Shown here: piece by piece, positions 32,212 through 40,240 of the stretch
How the letters are laid out: every line of letters starts with the position of its first letter
Numbering within the stretch: the stretch's first letter is position 1
Assembly (NCBI GenBank): GCA_002395905.1
Contig: DGVK01000043.1
Location: 1 to 57,845, forward strand
Length of the DNA: 57,845 nt
Direction: 5' to 3'
Origin: Verrucomicrobia bacterium UBA4286
Lineage (GTDB): Bacteria > Verrucomicrobiota > Kiritimatiellia > RFP12 > UBA1067
The notes under the pieces: model-generated
Seen by the model: only the letters and a program-made list of their open reading frames with translations
What the model was told of the DNA's origin: nothing
Database searches by the model: none
Position numbers and translations under genes: made by a program

Positions 32212-32996
32212 AACGATGTCTCCGGTAAAGGCTCAGGATCGGCAGGGCGCAGCAGCAGCGACGGATTCTCCTCCAGCTTCCGCGCGAGCTCTTCAATCTT
32301 TTCGGCGGCGGCGTCCACGCTGCGCACTATCGAGCCGACGGTCGCACGCTGCCCCTCGACGAGCGCGTCGACGTTGCGCGCAAGCCGCGCGGCCGACGCC
32401 GCGACATCCTGCACGTTGCTCCACACCGACACGAAGTCCATCTTGTTCAACTGGTTCATGGCCTTCGTCGCGGCGTCGGCGAAACCCTCCATGAGCGACG
32501 GCGCGGGCGGTATGAGAGGATGGCGCGGCGTCCACGTGAGCTCCGCCGGCGGCGGCGGGTCGTCGAGCATGTTCAGTTCAATGCGCGAAAGCCCGGTGAT
32601 GCCGCTCGACACCACCGAGGCGCGCAGCCCTCTTGCGACGTATTCGCCTATCGCCTGCTCGACCTCTTCGGGCGGCGGACGGCCGCGCACGCCTATCTTG
32701 TGCAGATCAAACGACATGAATATCCTCACGCGCTGCGCGTCGGCCGTGGTGAGATCGCCCGCCTGCAGTCCTTCGAGCCTGATGTACTTGACCTCGCCTA
32801 TCTTGACGCCGCGGAAGTTCACCGCACTCCCCGCCGAAAGTCCGCTCACGGGTTTGTCGTAGTAGGACTCTATGATCACCTGCGTATCTTTCCCGCTGAA
32901 ACCGCCAAGATACACGAGCGTGGCGGCGATGGCGACGGCGCCCGCAAGCACGATGAAACCTATTCGCGCATACCTCGGCTTGTTTTCGTTTGACAT
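32208..32996 (-). CDS. mlaD: MCE-domain lipid transport protein (MlaD-like)
   Basis: 262 residues. N-terminal transmembrane helix (ARIGFIVLAGAVAIAATLVYL) then the MCE domain with VIIESYYDKPVSGLSAGSAV, NFRGVKIGEVKYIRL and RVRIFMSFDL, and a helical C-terminal region (MEGFADAATKAMNQLNK). MCE proteins form hexameric periplasmic rings that pass phospholipids between membranes. Neighbours supply the ATPase, permease and auxiliary lipoprotein. The C-terminus is longer than E. coli MlaD and contains coiled-coil helices, as in many PqiB/MlaD hybrids. Confidence 0.9.
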   Translation of the reverse strand: MSNENKPRYARIGFIVLAGAVAIAATLVYLGGFSGKDTQVIIESYYDKPVSGLSAGSAVNFRGVKIGEVKYIRLEGLQAGDLTTADAQRVRIFMSFDLHKIGVRGRPPPEEVEQAIGEYVARGLRASVVSSGITGLSRIELNMLDDPPPPAELTWTPRHPLIPPAPSLMEGFADAATKAMNQLNKMDFVSVWSNVQDVAASAARLARNVDALVEGQRATVGSIVRSVDAAAEKIEELARKLEENPSLLLRPADPEPLPETSL

Positions 32997-32998
32997 CT

Positions 32999-33739
32999 TT
33001 ATGACTCCCCTCTGTTGAAAAACCTTCTCACAAACTCATCCTCCGAACCGTCCCTCAGCGCGGTCGGCGTCCCGAGCGCTATCATGCCGCGCCGCGCCTT
33101 GTCGAACATCGCGCACCTGTCGGCGATCTTGAAAATGCTCGGCAGCTCGTGGGTGACCACTACGAACGTCATGGCTCGCTCGCGCCTCAGGCGCAGCACC
33201 AGATCGTCCAGCGCCGACGATGTTATCGGGTCGAGACCGGCGCTCGGCTCGTCTAGGAAAACCACCTCCGGGTCCAGCGCCATGGCGCGGGCGATGGCGA
33301 TGCGCTTGCGCATGCCGCCGGAGATTTCGGACGGCATTTTCTCCGCCGCGTCCAGAAGCTCGACGTCCGCCAGAAGCGAGCGCGCCTTCTCCTCGCGCGC
33401 GCGGCGCTTGAGGCCGGAGAACTCTTCAAGCGGCAGCAGGACGTTCTCCAGACATGTCATCGATCCGAACAACGCGCCGCTCTGATACATGACCCCGATC
33501 CTGCGGCAGAGCGCCGCGCGCGTCTTCGCGGTCCACCGCTCGCCGGCGACGGTGAGATCGCCCGCGAGAACAGGGTTCAGCCCGATCATGTGCTTCATGA
33601 CCGTCGACTTCCCGCAGCCGGAACCTCCAAGAAGCGCGAACACCTCGCCGCGATTCACTTCGAAAGACACGTCTCGAAGGACCACCTCTCCTGGGTAGCC
33701 CGCGTCTACATGCTCAAGCCTCACCACCGCGTCGTCCAC
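32999..33739 (-). CDS. mlaF: ABC transporter ATPase (MlaF-like)
   Basis: 246 residues if started at GTG 33739, one base after the permease stop; an upstream ATG at 33766 would overlap the permease by 26 bases. Walker A GGSGCGKST, signature SGGMRKRIAIARA, Walker B VVFLDEPSAGLD, and the His of the switch in VVTHELPSI. Powers the lipid transporter together with the MlaE- and MlaD-like proteins. The M in SGGM is typical of the Mla group. Direction of transport is not shown by sequence. Confidence 0.93.
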   Translation of the reverse strand: MDDAVVRLEHVDAGYPGEVVLRDVSFEVNRGEVFALLGGSGCGKSTVMKHMIGLNPVLAGDLTVAGERWTAKTRAALCRRIGVMYQSGALFGSMTCLENVLLPLEEFSGLKRRAREEKARSLLADVELLDAAEKMPSEISGGMRKRIAIARAMALDPEVVFLDEPSAGLDPITSSALDDLVLRLRRERAMTFVVVTHELPSIFKIADRCAMFDKARRGMIALGTPTALRDGSEDEFVRRFFNRGES

Positions 33740-33740
33740 G

Positions 33741-34532
33741 TCACACCCCCCAGAAGTGGCATACAACCGCGATGACGCCGTCGGAAACGGCGACCGAGAC
33801 TATCCCGCCGACGACCGCCGAAGTGGCCGCCACGCCTACGCCGTCGGCGGTCGTCCGCGTGCGCATACCGGCGCAGCACCCTACAAAACCGACGAGCATG
33901 CCGAAAAAGGCCGCCTTAGCGAGCCCGAACGTTATCATGAACGTATCCGCCGTGCGCACGACGTTCCCCCAGTACACCGCGCCGGGTATATCCATCATCT
34001 TGAGGACGATCGCCCCGCCCACAAGGCCGGCCAGCTCGACGAATATCGTAAGGATCGGCATGGCGAAAGTCGCGGCGAGCGTGCGCGGCAGGACGAGAAA
34101 CCTCACCGGCGGCAGCCCCATGGTCGACAGCGCGTCCAGCTCCTCGTCGACTTTCATAGTGCCGATCTCGGCCGCGAACGCGCTGCCTGAGCGCCCCGCG
34201 AGCACGATCGCTGTCACGAGCGGCCCGAGCTCGCGGAAAAGCCCTATTGCCAGCAGGTCGGCAACATACGACTCGACGCCGAAGGTCCTCAGCGCCGCAG
34301 CCGACTCGAACGCCAGTATGAGCCCCAGCAGAAAGCCGATTCCCGTGCATATGGGAAGCCCGTCGAACGCCGCGCGCTGGAACGCCACGAGAAAATCGCG
34401 GCCTCTGAAGCGCCCTGGCCTTAACGGCAGCGCCAACGTCTCACAGACAGTCTCGCCGAGCACAGCCAGCGAATCATGGAAGGCCAAAAGGCCGTCCATC
34501 CAACCCCTGCCGATGGACGTGAACAACTTCAT
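33741..34532 (-). CDS. mlaE: ABC transporter permease (MlaE-like)
   Basis: 263 residues, MlaE/YrbE family: ESAAALRTFGVESYVADLLA, the conserved VTAIVLAGRSGSAFAAEIGTM with KVDEELDALSTMGL, then several transmembrane helices and GMRTRTTADGVGVAATSAVV. Forms the membrane channel with the ATPase that follows. Its start overlaps the lipoprotein gene stop by four bases. Confidence 0.94.
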   Translation of the reverse strand: MKLFTSIGRGWMDGLLAFHDSLAVLGETVCETLALPLRPGRFRGRDFLVAFQRAAFDGLPICTGIGFLLGLILAFESAAALRTFGVESYVADLLAIGLFRELGPLVTAIVLAGRSGSAFAAEIGTMKVDEELDALSTMGLPPVRFLVLPRTLAATFAMPILTIFVELAGLVGGAIVLKMMDIPGAVYWGNVVRTADTFMITFGLAKAAFFGMLVGFVGCCAGMRTRTTADGVGVAATSAVVGGIVSVAVSDGVIAVVCHFWGV

Positions 34533-35110
34533 TTCACCTCTAGCGACTTGAGCGCTGCAAGCGCGGCGTCACCAAACGCACGCGAAAACGCGGCCGAGAA
34601 ATTGCCGCCTTCGAGAAGAGCCGACGCCTCCGCCTTTGACGAAGCCACCACCGACCTGCCACGCACAAGAGTCATGACCAGCGCGACCGACGCCTCGCGG
34701 CGGCCTTCGGCCCGGCAGTCGAGAGCCAGGCGCACGACGGTCGCCTCCAGCGAAAAATCGGCGGCGGCGGAAGAACCCGGCCTCACGACGCGCGAGAAGC
34801 GCCCGCTGGCCTCGATCGCGTCGAACGCCGCCCCCCTCATGAGCGAGGCGGGCGCGGCGGCGAACGAGTTGAACGCGTCGAACGCTATCGAGCCGTCGGA
34901 CCGCATAACCGCAAGGCGCGTCCCGCCGTACGGCGCCAGCACTTCAAGCTGCTGAAGCTTCACCGACGGCGCCGCCGGGTTCGCCTCTTCGGCGGCGGCG
35001 GGGCCCGTCCATTCGACTAGCCAGTTCCTCGGCGCCTTCGGCGCGGGACCGAGGCATCCGGCAAGCACGGGCAGCATAAACAATACAATGGCTGGCAGGT
35101 TGATTTTCAT
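34529..35110 (-). CDS. ABC transport auxiliary lipoprotein (PqiC/DUF330-like)
   Basis: 193 residues from MKINLPAIVLFMLPVLAGC; LAGC is a lipobox. The body (KLQQLEVLAPYGGTRLAVMR, AFDAFNSFAAAPASLMRGAA, ATVVRLALDCRAEGRREASV) fits the PqiC-type lipoproteins found with MCE transporters, which sit in the outer membrane. First gene of the Mla-like operon; start chosen because the -10 box ends 8 bases upstream, so the mRNA would begin at the ATG. Confidence 0.82.
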   Translation of the reverse strand: MKINLPAIVLFMLPVLAGCLGPAPKAPRNWLVEWTGPAAAEEANPAAPSVKLQQLEVLAPYGGTRLAVMRSDGSIAFDAFNSFAAAPASLMRGAAFDAIEASGRFSRVVRPGSSAAADFSLEATVVRLALDCRAEGRREASVALVMTLVRGRSVVASSKAEASALLEGGNFSAAFSRAFGDAALAALKSLEVK

Positions 35111-35117
35111 AGCGCAG

Positions 35118-35123
35118 ATTATA
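35118..35123 (-). promoter_or_regulatory. -10 box of the Mla-like operon (leaderless start)
   Basis: GATATAAT on the minus strand; seven bases separate it from ATG 35110, so transcription should begin at or very near the start codon. Confidence 0.55.
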
Positions 35124-36236
35124 TCAAATTTCACGTGGCAGGGCGACGCGGCCTCCGGCGAGGAACCGTACGCGACCCTTCAAACGAAGCGTCATGGCAA
35201 GCGACCGCACCTTCTGCGGCGAAAGACCGGTGCGCTCCACAAGTTTATCCTGTGTGACGCCGCCGGTGTCTAGCTCCCTCATCACCATCGCCTCTTCGAG
35301 CGACAGCTCAGGCACAGGAGCGACCGGAGCCGCAGGGCTTGACGCGGCGGCGGCCGGCGCATGCCCGGCCGCGCCGTGCGGCCGCCGCAGCTCCTTGGCA
35401 GGCAGCAGCGATGAAAGCGCCTCTGCAACATCGTCGGCGCTCCTTACAAGCGTCGCCCCGTCGCGTATGAGCGCGAGACATCCCGCACTGCGCGGAGAAT
35501 CGACCCGGCCGGGAACCGCCATCACAACGCGGCCGATATCTGCGGCGATGGAGGTCGTTATGAGCGTCCCGCTCTTTACAGGCGCCTCGACCGCTATCAC
35601 GCCCGACGCCAGCGCGGCGACGACATGGTTCCTCTGCGGGAAAGTCTGCTGATCCGGGTCGCGACCGAACGGAAACTCGCTTACGACCGCGCCGCCCTTC
35701 TTCACAATCTCGCGCGCGAGCTCGCGGTTCTGCTCGGGATAGAACCTGTCGAGCGCCGACCCGAGCACACCGACCGTGCGCCCGCCTGCGGTGAGAGCTC
35801 CGCGCGACGCCTCGGCGTCGACGCCAAGCGCAAGGCCCGAGACGATGCACCATCCGTTCTGCGCCAGATCGTGTGCAAACCTGGCCGCCTGGTCGAGCCC
35901 GTAAGCCGTCGCCCGTCTCGTGCCGACGATCGCGACGGCAGGCTTGGAGAGAACCTTTACGTCGCCTTTCACATACAGCGCCAGCGGATGGCCGCGCGTC
36001 TTCTTGAGAAGCGGCGGATACTCTTCGTCGACGGGTGTTACAATCGTCACGCCGTAGCGCCGCGCCTTGGCGAACTCGCCCTTCCAGTCGACTTCACCTC
36101 CCTGCCGCGACACCTTTTCGGGATAGCTCTCCCACGCCGCCGCAACATCGCCGCAGCGCTCTGCCAGACCATCGACACCCACGGAGCCTATGCGGTCCGT
36201 GAGGTTGAATGCGACGTATGCTTCGCGCTCGGTCAC
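35124..36236 (-). CDS. dprA: DNA processing protein DprA
   Basis: 370 residues from GTG 36236, which has GGAGG five bases upstream; an ATG 30 bases earlier has none. Rossmann domain with AIVGTRRATAYG, VSGLALGVDAEASRGAL, GSALDRFYPEQNREL, VSEFPFG and FPQRNHVVAALASGVIAVEA, KSGTLITT. C-terminal winged helix (ELDTGGVTQDKLVERTGLSP) after an Ala/Pro linker. DprA protects incoming single-stranded DNA and loads RecA in natural transformation; no other competence gene is here. It reads toward the Mla-like operon. Confidence 0.96.
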   Translation of the reverse strand: MTEREAYVAFNLTDRIGSVGVDGLAERCGDVAAAWESYPEKVSRQGGEVDWKGEFAKARRYGVTIVTPVDEEYPPLLKKTRGHPLALYVKGDVKVLSKPAVAIVGTRRATAYGLDQAARFAHDLAQNGWCIVSGLALGVDAEASRGALTAGGRTVGVLGSALDRFYPEQNRELAREIVKKGGAVVSEFPFGRDPDQQTFPQRNHVVAALASGVIAVEAPVKSGTLITTSIAADIGRVVMAVPGRVDSPRSAGCLALIRDGATLVRSADDVAEALSSLLPAKELRRPHGAAGHAPAAAASSPAAPVAPVPELSLEEAMVMRELDTGGVTQDKLVERTGLSPQKVRSLAMTLRLKGRVRFLAGGRVALPREI

Positions 36237-36255
36237 GGCCGCCTCCGGCCCCCCC

Positions 36256-36285
36256 TTGCAATGCACGGGGGAATTATGGTATAAT
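36256..36285 (+). promoter_or_regulatory. Promoter of tRNA-Glu
   Basis: TTGCAA, 18-base spacer, TATAAT preceded by TGG. The tRNA begins 18 bases after the -10 box. Confidence 0.7.
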
Positions 36286-36302
36286 TTGCGCCTGTTTGAA
36301 GC

Positions 36303-36377
36303 GGCCCCATCGTCTATCGGCTAGGACACGAGCTTTTCATGCTTGGTAGAGGAGTTCGACTCTCCTTGGGGCTGCCA
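36303..36377 (+). tRNA. tRNA-Glu (UUC)
   Basis: 75 bases including a genome-encoded CCA. Acceptor GGCCCCA pairs with TGGGGCT (G-U at the first pair); anticodon stem CGAGC/GCTTG with loop TTTTCAT, anticodon TTC; T-loop TTCGACT. The full cloverleaf is visible by eye. It lies between dprA and a TPR gene, both on the other strand. Confidence 0.95.
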
Positions 36378-36382
36378 TTTTT

Positions 36383-37771
36383 CTACCCCTGCTGCTGTTC
36401 CTTGAGAGCCTGCGAAACGGCGAGCATGCGCTCGGATAGATCCTCGAAGCCGACATCTGCCGAATAGACGTCCTTGTAGTACTGGTAGGCCTTTTCAAGA
36501 TCGCCCTGCGACTCCGCGCAGAGACCTAGCTGGTAGACGACCTTCTTCTTGAGGTCGTCCATCATCGGCAGCTGGTCGCGCGCCGTCTCAAGCTGCATGA
36601 CCGCCATATCAGTCTGGCCCTTCCTCATGAAGCACATCGCCAGATAGTACAACGCCCACAGGCGGTCCTTCGGGCTCTTCTGCGCGAGCTGGAGATGTTC
36701 GAGCGCCTCGTCGTAGTATTCGTAGGTGAAGTACAGCACGCCGAGCTCGTATCTGAGGTGGAGGTCGTTCGGATAACGCTCGACACGCGCGGCGAGGTCG
36801 TCGAAGACGAACTGGTTCTTCTCGCCCTCCAGCTCGGCCGCGCGGTCCTCGTTGCCCTCGGCCTTGAGCGCGGCGATCTGCTGGTCGTAGTACTGCACGC
36901 GCGTCTGCGAAAGCATGCGGTCGAGCTCGGGGTCCATCGCGCCCGACGCCTCGATCGCCGCCGTGAGGCACTCCACCGCCTCGGCATAGCGCTTGTTCTG
37001 GATGTAGATTCGCGCGAGCGCGCGGCGATAGTTCATGTTCTTCGGCTCGGCCTCGATCTGCTTGATCTTCTCCTGGATGAGCGCCTCGGCGTCCTCGCCG
37101 ACAACCATCGCTTTGTTGGCCTGGTCGAGCTTCTTCGCCTGCTCCTTGTTGGCGATGAGATTCTGGAAGCCGCCCTTCTTGCCCGCAGTCTGCTCCCAGC
37201 CGGCGTTCATCGTCGCCTGGGCCTCGGTGTTCTTGAGAAGCTGCATGACGCGCTGGTCGCCCGGCTTGAGTTCGGCAAGCTTCTGGTAGGCGTCGCGCGC
37301 CTTGTCCCAGCGCTTCGCCATCGTGTAGTAGGTCGCGACGCGCTCGAGCAGCGACGGATCCTTGTTGCTGCACTCGTAGGCAGCCTCGACCGATATCGCC
37401 GCATGGTCGGCCTTGCCGGCCGCCTCGGCCGCCTTGACCGCCGCCTCGATGTTGTCGGCATCGAGCGGATTCTGGCAGAGCAGCTTTTCGGCCTCGGCCA
37501 TGGCCTCGACCCCTTTGCCCTTCTTAACCAGGCCCATTATCTTGCCGCGGGCCATCATGTAGCCGAGCTTCGCGCCCAGCCCCGCCTTGCCGTTGTGGCG
37601 GAAATTTGCGATCTGCGCGGCTCTCAGAAGCTTGCGCGTTTCGAGAACATCCGGCGCCGCCGACACCGCCTCCATGAGCATATCAACCGCAAGCTCGTAC
37701 TTGCCGGACTCCAGCGCCTGACGGCCGCGGTTCGTGAAATTCTGCGCCTTCTGTGCAAGATCAACTGCCAT
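36383..37771 (-). CDS. Cytoplasmic TPR-repeat protein
   Basis: 462 residues, no signal peptide. Many TPRs: NRGRQALESGKYELAVDMLM, EAYECSNKDPSLLERVATYY, WDKARDAYQKLAELKPGDQR, YRRALARIYIQNKRYAEAVE, LRYELGVLYFTYEYYDEALE, WALYYLAMCFMRKGQTDMAV. A Gly/Lys-rich segment (HNGKAGLGAKLGYMMARGKI) is between the first repeats. Probably a protein-interaction scaffold; last gene of the bamD-lptE-like operon, 48 bases after the RAM protein. Confidence 0.85.
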   Translation of the reverse strand: MAVDLAQKAQNFTNRGRQALESGKYELAVDMLMEAVSAAPDVLETRKLLRAAQIANFRHNGKAGLGAKLGYMMARGKIMGLVKKGKGVEAMAEAEKLLCQNPLDADNIEAAVKAAEAAGKADHAAISVEAAYECSNKDPSLLERVATYYTMAKRWDKARDAYQKLAELKPGDQRVMQLLKNTEAQATMNAGWEQTAGKKGGFQNLIANKEQAKKLDQANKAMVVGEDAEALIQEKIKQIEAEPKNMNYRRALARIYIQNKRYAEAVECLTAAIEASGAMDPELDRMLSQTRVQYYDQQIAALKAEGNEDRAAELEGEKNQFVFDDLAARVERYPNDLHLRYELGVLYFTYEYYDEALEHLQLAQKSPKDRLWALYYLAMCFMRKGQTDMAVMQLETARDQLPMMDDLKKKVVYQLGLCAESQGDLEKAYQYYKDVYSADVGFEDLSERMLAVSQALKEQQQG

Positions 37772-37819
37772 ATTTACATCTCCTTCGTTAAATCTCTGTA
37801 GTGTTCCTCGCGGCCTCGG

Positions 37820-38128
37820 TCACGGCGTGACGGCCAGCCGTTCATCGGTCCCGAGCGCCTCCAGAACGCCCTTCGCCTTGTAGGTCTTGAGCATGAAATG
37901 CGTCGCGGTCGAGAGGACGCCGTCAATCGTCGACAGGTCGGCCGCCACAAAGTGCGCCACGTCCTGCAGGCTCTCGCCCCTCACGAACACCAGGAGGTCG
38001 TAGCCGCCGGACATCAGAAAGCACGCCTCGACCTGTTCGAACTTGGCGACCCTCTCCGCGATTTTGCCGAAGCCGCAGTCACGCTGCGGCGTTATCCTCA
38101 ATTCTATCACTGCATGAACGTCGTTCAT
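37820..38128 (-). CDS. Stand-alone RAM (Lrp/AsnC ligand-binding) domain protein
   Basis: 102 residues from MNDVHAVIELRITPQRDCGF with AAGGAGG upstream; an earlier in-frame start is not needed. ACT-like fold: VAKFEQVEACFLMSGGYDLL, GVLSTATHFMLKTYKAKGVL. It lacks the DNA-binding part of Lrp, so it may sense an amino acid or regulate by oligomerising with a full-length Lrp elsewhere. Confidence 0.85.
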   Translation of the reverse strand: MNDVHAVIELRITPQRDCGFGKIAERVAKFEQVEACFLMSGGYDLLVFVRGESLQDVAHFVAADLSTIDGVLSTATHFMLKTYKAKGVLEALGTDERLAVTP

Positions 38129-38139
38129 CGTATCCTCCT

Positions 38140-38649
38140 TCACCATTGCACCGCCAGCAGGTCATCCACAATCTGCCGCGCGAGGTCTTCCGCCAGTCTG
38201 CCATTTGCGTTGCGCGCCGCCGTCGAAAGATCAAGCCCCGCCGCGTAGACCGTCTCCGCCGTGTAGCGGCGGCCGTCTATGAGCACGCGGCCGCTCAGCC
38301 TGTCCACGACCGACACCTCCACCGCCGCCGTGTACCTGTAGTCGGCAAACCTCATGCCCGTCTTGCGGCTGCCGCCGCTGAATGACGAAGACGCGCTCTT
38401 TATCACGCCCTGTATCTCGACTGCCGCGTCGTCGGGCCGCGCGATCCTGAACGTTCCCTCGCGCTGCAGTTCGCGCAGAATCTGCCGTGCCGCGAGCGGC
38501 CCGAGCTCGGTCGAATCGGATTCGTTGCGGAACACCGGCACGCAAACCGTGCGCAGATTCTCAGGCACGCCGCTTTTCCACGAATAGCCGGTGCGGCAGC
38601 CGGCGAATGCCAGCGACGCGACGACAAGAAGCATGACGATTCTTTTCAT
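38140..38649 (-). CDS. lptE: LptE-like LPS-assembly lipoprotein
   Basis: 169 residues; signal MKRIVMLLVVASLAFAGC with lipobox FAGC. The body matches the LptE family (PF04390): GYSWKSGVPENLRTVCVPVF, SDSTELGPLAARQILRELQR, GVIKSASSSFSGGS, YTAAVEVSVVDRLSGRVL. LptE plugs LptD in the outer membrane and helps place LPS at the surface. Overlaps the BamD-like gene by four bases, so both outer-membrane assembly factors are made together. This implies a diderm cell with LPS-type lipid. Confidence 0.83.
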   Translation of the reverse strand: MKRIVMLLVVASLAFAGCRTGYSWKSGVPENLRTVCVPVFRNESDSTELGPLAARQILRELQREGTFRIARPDDAAVEIQGVIKSASSSFSGGSRKTGMRFADYRYTAAVEVSVVDRLSGRVLIDGRRYTAETVYAAGLDLSTAARNANGRLAEDLARQIVDDLLAVQW

Positions 38650-39683
38650 TGCTGTACACCCTCTTTGAGGCTTTCGACGCGCGCGCGCGCCTCGTCGGCG
38701 TGACGGCTGGCGGGATAGTCCTTCAGAAAACGTTCAAACGCGTTGATGGCGCTGCGGCGCGTGCGCGTGCGCGAATCATAGAACTTTGCAGCCTTCCACG
38801 CCTCCTCGGCCTCCATCTCGACAGTCTCGTCGAGCCAGCCTTCGAAGTCGGCGCGCACGGCGTCCTCCATGCGCCCGCGAAGCGACTGCCTGAGAAATGA
38901 CATCGTGTCTCGCACGCGCTCACGGTTGTAGCCGTGCATCTCCAGAAGTTTCATGCGCACAGCCCCCTCGCGGTGGAGCGCCTCGGCCGCCTCGCGCGTC
39001 CCCGGATGGAGGCTTCTGAGATTCTCGTATACCTGCACCGCCTCGGTGTATTTCTCCTCGTCCTCGCGCATGGACGCGATCGTGAGCATCGCCTGCGGCG
39101 CGAACGACGCGCCCGGCGCTCGCAGGACAAGCGCCTCGTAGGCGCGGCGCACGTCAACCGTGTTCGAAAAGCGGAAGAACATTATCGTCTTGCCCTCCTC
39201 GCGCATCAGCTCCGCGACCTTGTACATCGTCGCGGCGATCGCCCCGTAGTCGCAGTCAAGTGAATAGAAGTCGAGAAGATAGCGGTATTCGTTGAATGCG
39301 GCCTCGTAGTCAAGGTCATGGTTGAGCAGGAGGTCGGCGTAGGCTTTCTGCGCCTTGACGGCCTCGGGCGACGACGGCCACTCGCGCACGAGCGAATCGT
39401 AGGCCTTGCGCGCGGCGCGCCACGACCCCTCGGCCTCGCACCGGCGCGCCCATTCGAGCTGGTCGGCGGGGTTGTCCTTCTTCGGCCCGTTTATGAACGC
39501 GAAGAACTTCGGTTCCTTCTTCGACGGCTTGACGATCGATTCCTCGCTGTCGAAGCCGGGATATGCATCGGTGGCGTACCGCGCGTCCGCGCCGGTGCCG
39601 GAAAGCACCGCAGCCGGCGCAGCGCCGGGCAGCACCGCAGCGCACGCAAAACCTAGCGTGACAAAAGACCTCTTAAGATTCAT
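38646..39683 (-). CDS. BamD-like TPR outer-membrane assembly protein
   Basis: 345 residues, signal peptide MNLKRSFVTLGFACAAVLPG, no lipobox Cys at the right place (unlike classical BamD). TPRs: CEAEGSWRAARKAYDSLVRE, DYEAAFNEYRYLLDFYSLDC, EEKYTEAVQVYENLRSLHPG, NAFERFLKDYPASRHADEAR. Likely periplasmic and part of beta-barrel or lipoprotein assembly, as the operon with LptE suggests. Start at ATG 39683 lies six bases after the -10 box. Confidence 0.78.
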   Translation of the reverse strand: MNLKRSFVTLGFACAAVLPGAAPAAVLSGTGADARYATDAYPGFDSEESIVKPSKKEPKFFAFINGPKKDNPADQLEWARRCEAEGSWRAARKAYDSLVREWPSSPEAVKAQKAYADLLLNHDLDYEAAFNEYRYLLDFYSLDCDYGAIAATMYKVAELMREEGKTIMFFRFSNTVDVRRAYEALVLRAPGASFAPQAMLTIASMREDEEKYTEAVQVYENLRSLHPGTREAAEALHREGAVRMKLLEMHGYNRERVRDTMSFLRQSLRGRMEDAVRADFEGWLDETVEMEAEEAWKAAKFYDSRTRTRRSAINAFERFLKDYPASRHADEARARVESLKEGVQQ

Positions 39684-39689
39684 GCTCTT

Positions 39690-39695
39690 ATTATA
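39690..39695 (-). promoter_or_regulatory. Extended -10 box of the bamD-like operon (leaderless start)
   Basis: ATGGTATAAT on the minus strand; six bases to ATG 39683, so the transcript should start at about the initiation codon. Confidence 0.6.
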
Positions 39696-39738
39696 CCATA
39701 CGAGGACGCCGCCCGTCCATACCCTGCGTGCGGCACCG

Positions 39739-39999
39739 TCACGCGTTCGACGTGTCGTTCAAGGCCCGGAGCACGCTGCCGAGCGAATTGACAAGCTGCC
39801 TCGATTCGAACTGGTCGATGAACCCGTCCTTGAGGAAGCCATCGAGCTTTTCGATCACAGTCGCGAACTCGTCGCCGCGCTGATGCTCTTCGAGCCAGCG
39901 CTTGACCACGTTCGCCTCGGCCGTGTCCAGCCGCGAATCCTGCAGCATTCCTTTCGTCAGAAGCCAGAATTCATCATGCAGTTCTTTTTGCGTCATCAT
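39739..39999 (-). CDS. Small acidic helical protein of unknown function
   Basis: 86 residues, MMTQKELHDEFWLLTKGMLQ then DSRLDTAEANVVKRWLEEHQ. AAGGAGG lies before the double ATG. All-helical, acidic, reminiscent of TerB-like or EF-hand-like small domains but without a convincing match. Has its own promoter (40043) and is divergent from thiC. Confidence 0.7.
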   Translation of the reverse strand: MMTQKELHDEFWLLTKGMLQDSRLDTAEANVVKRWLEEHQRGDEFATVIEKLDGFLKDGFIDQFESRQLVNSLGSVLRALNDTSNA

Positions 40000-40042
40000 G
40001 CCGACCCTCCTTTTTGTTTTCTGTCATATGCAAAGAGCGGTT

Positions 40043-40048
40043 ATTATA
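40043..40048 (-). promoter_or_regulatory. Extended -10 box for the small acidic protein gene
   Basis: ATGGTATAAT on the minus strand, about 43 bases before ATG 39999. The -35 is weak. Confidence 0.55.
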
Positions 40049-40191
40049 CCATAAACCACTGCGACATGTTACGGAGCGGCGCGTCCACACTTGCTCCCAA
40101 AATAATTCCAAATTTACCGGAATGCTGCCAGACTAAACTGGAATGCTTCTGCCGCCGGGCCGGGCGCGACACAGAATCACGCAGGAAATGG

Positions 40192-40197
40192 TATAAT
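40192..40197 (+). promoter_or_regulatory. Extended -10 box of thiC
   Basis: ATGGTATAAT on the plus strand; transcription would start near 40204, leaving about 37 bases to ATG 40241, too short for a TPP riboswitch. The 40049-40190 region holds two CTGGAATGCT / CCGGAATGCT direct repeats and no gene. Confidence 0.6.
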
Positions 40198-40240
40198 ATG
40201 CACCGAAAAGTTTGGACACAATAAAAAAGGTACGACCGAA

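Noticed and set aside
40049..40240. TPP riboswitch upstream of thiC
   Set aside because: No conserved THI-box core seen, and the -10 box leaves too short a leader.
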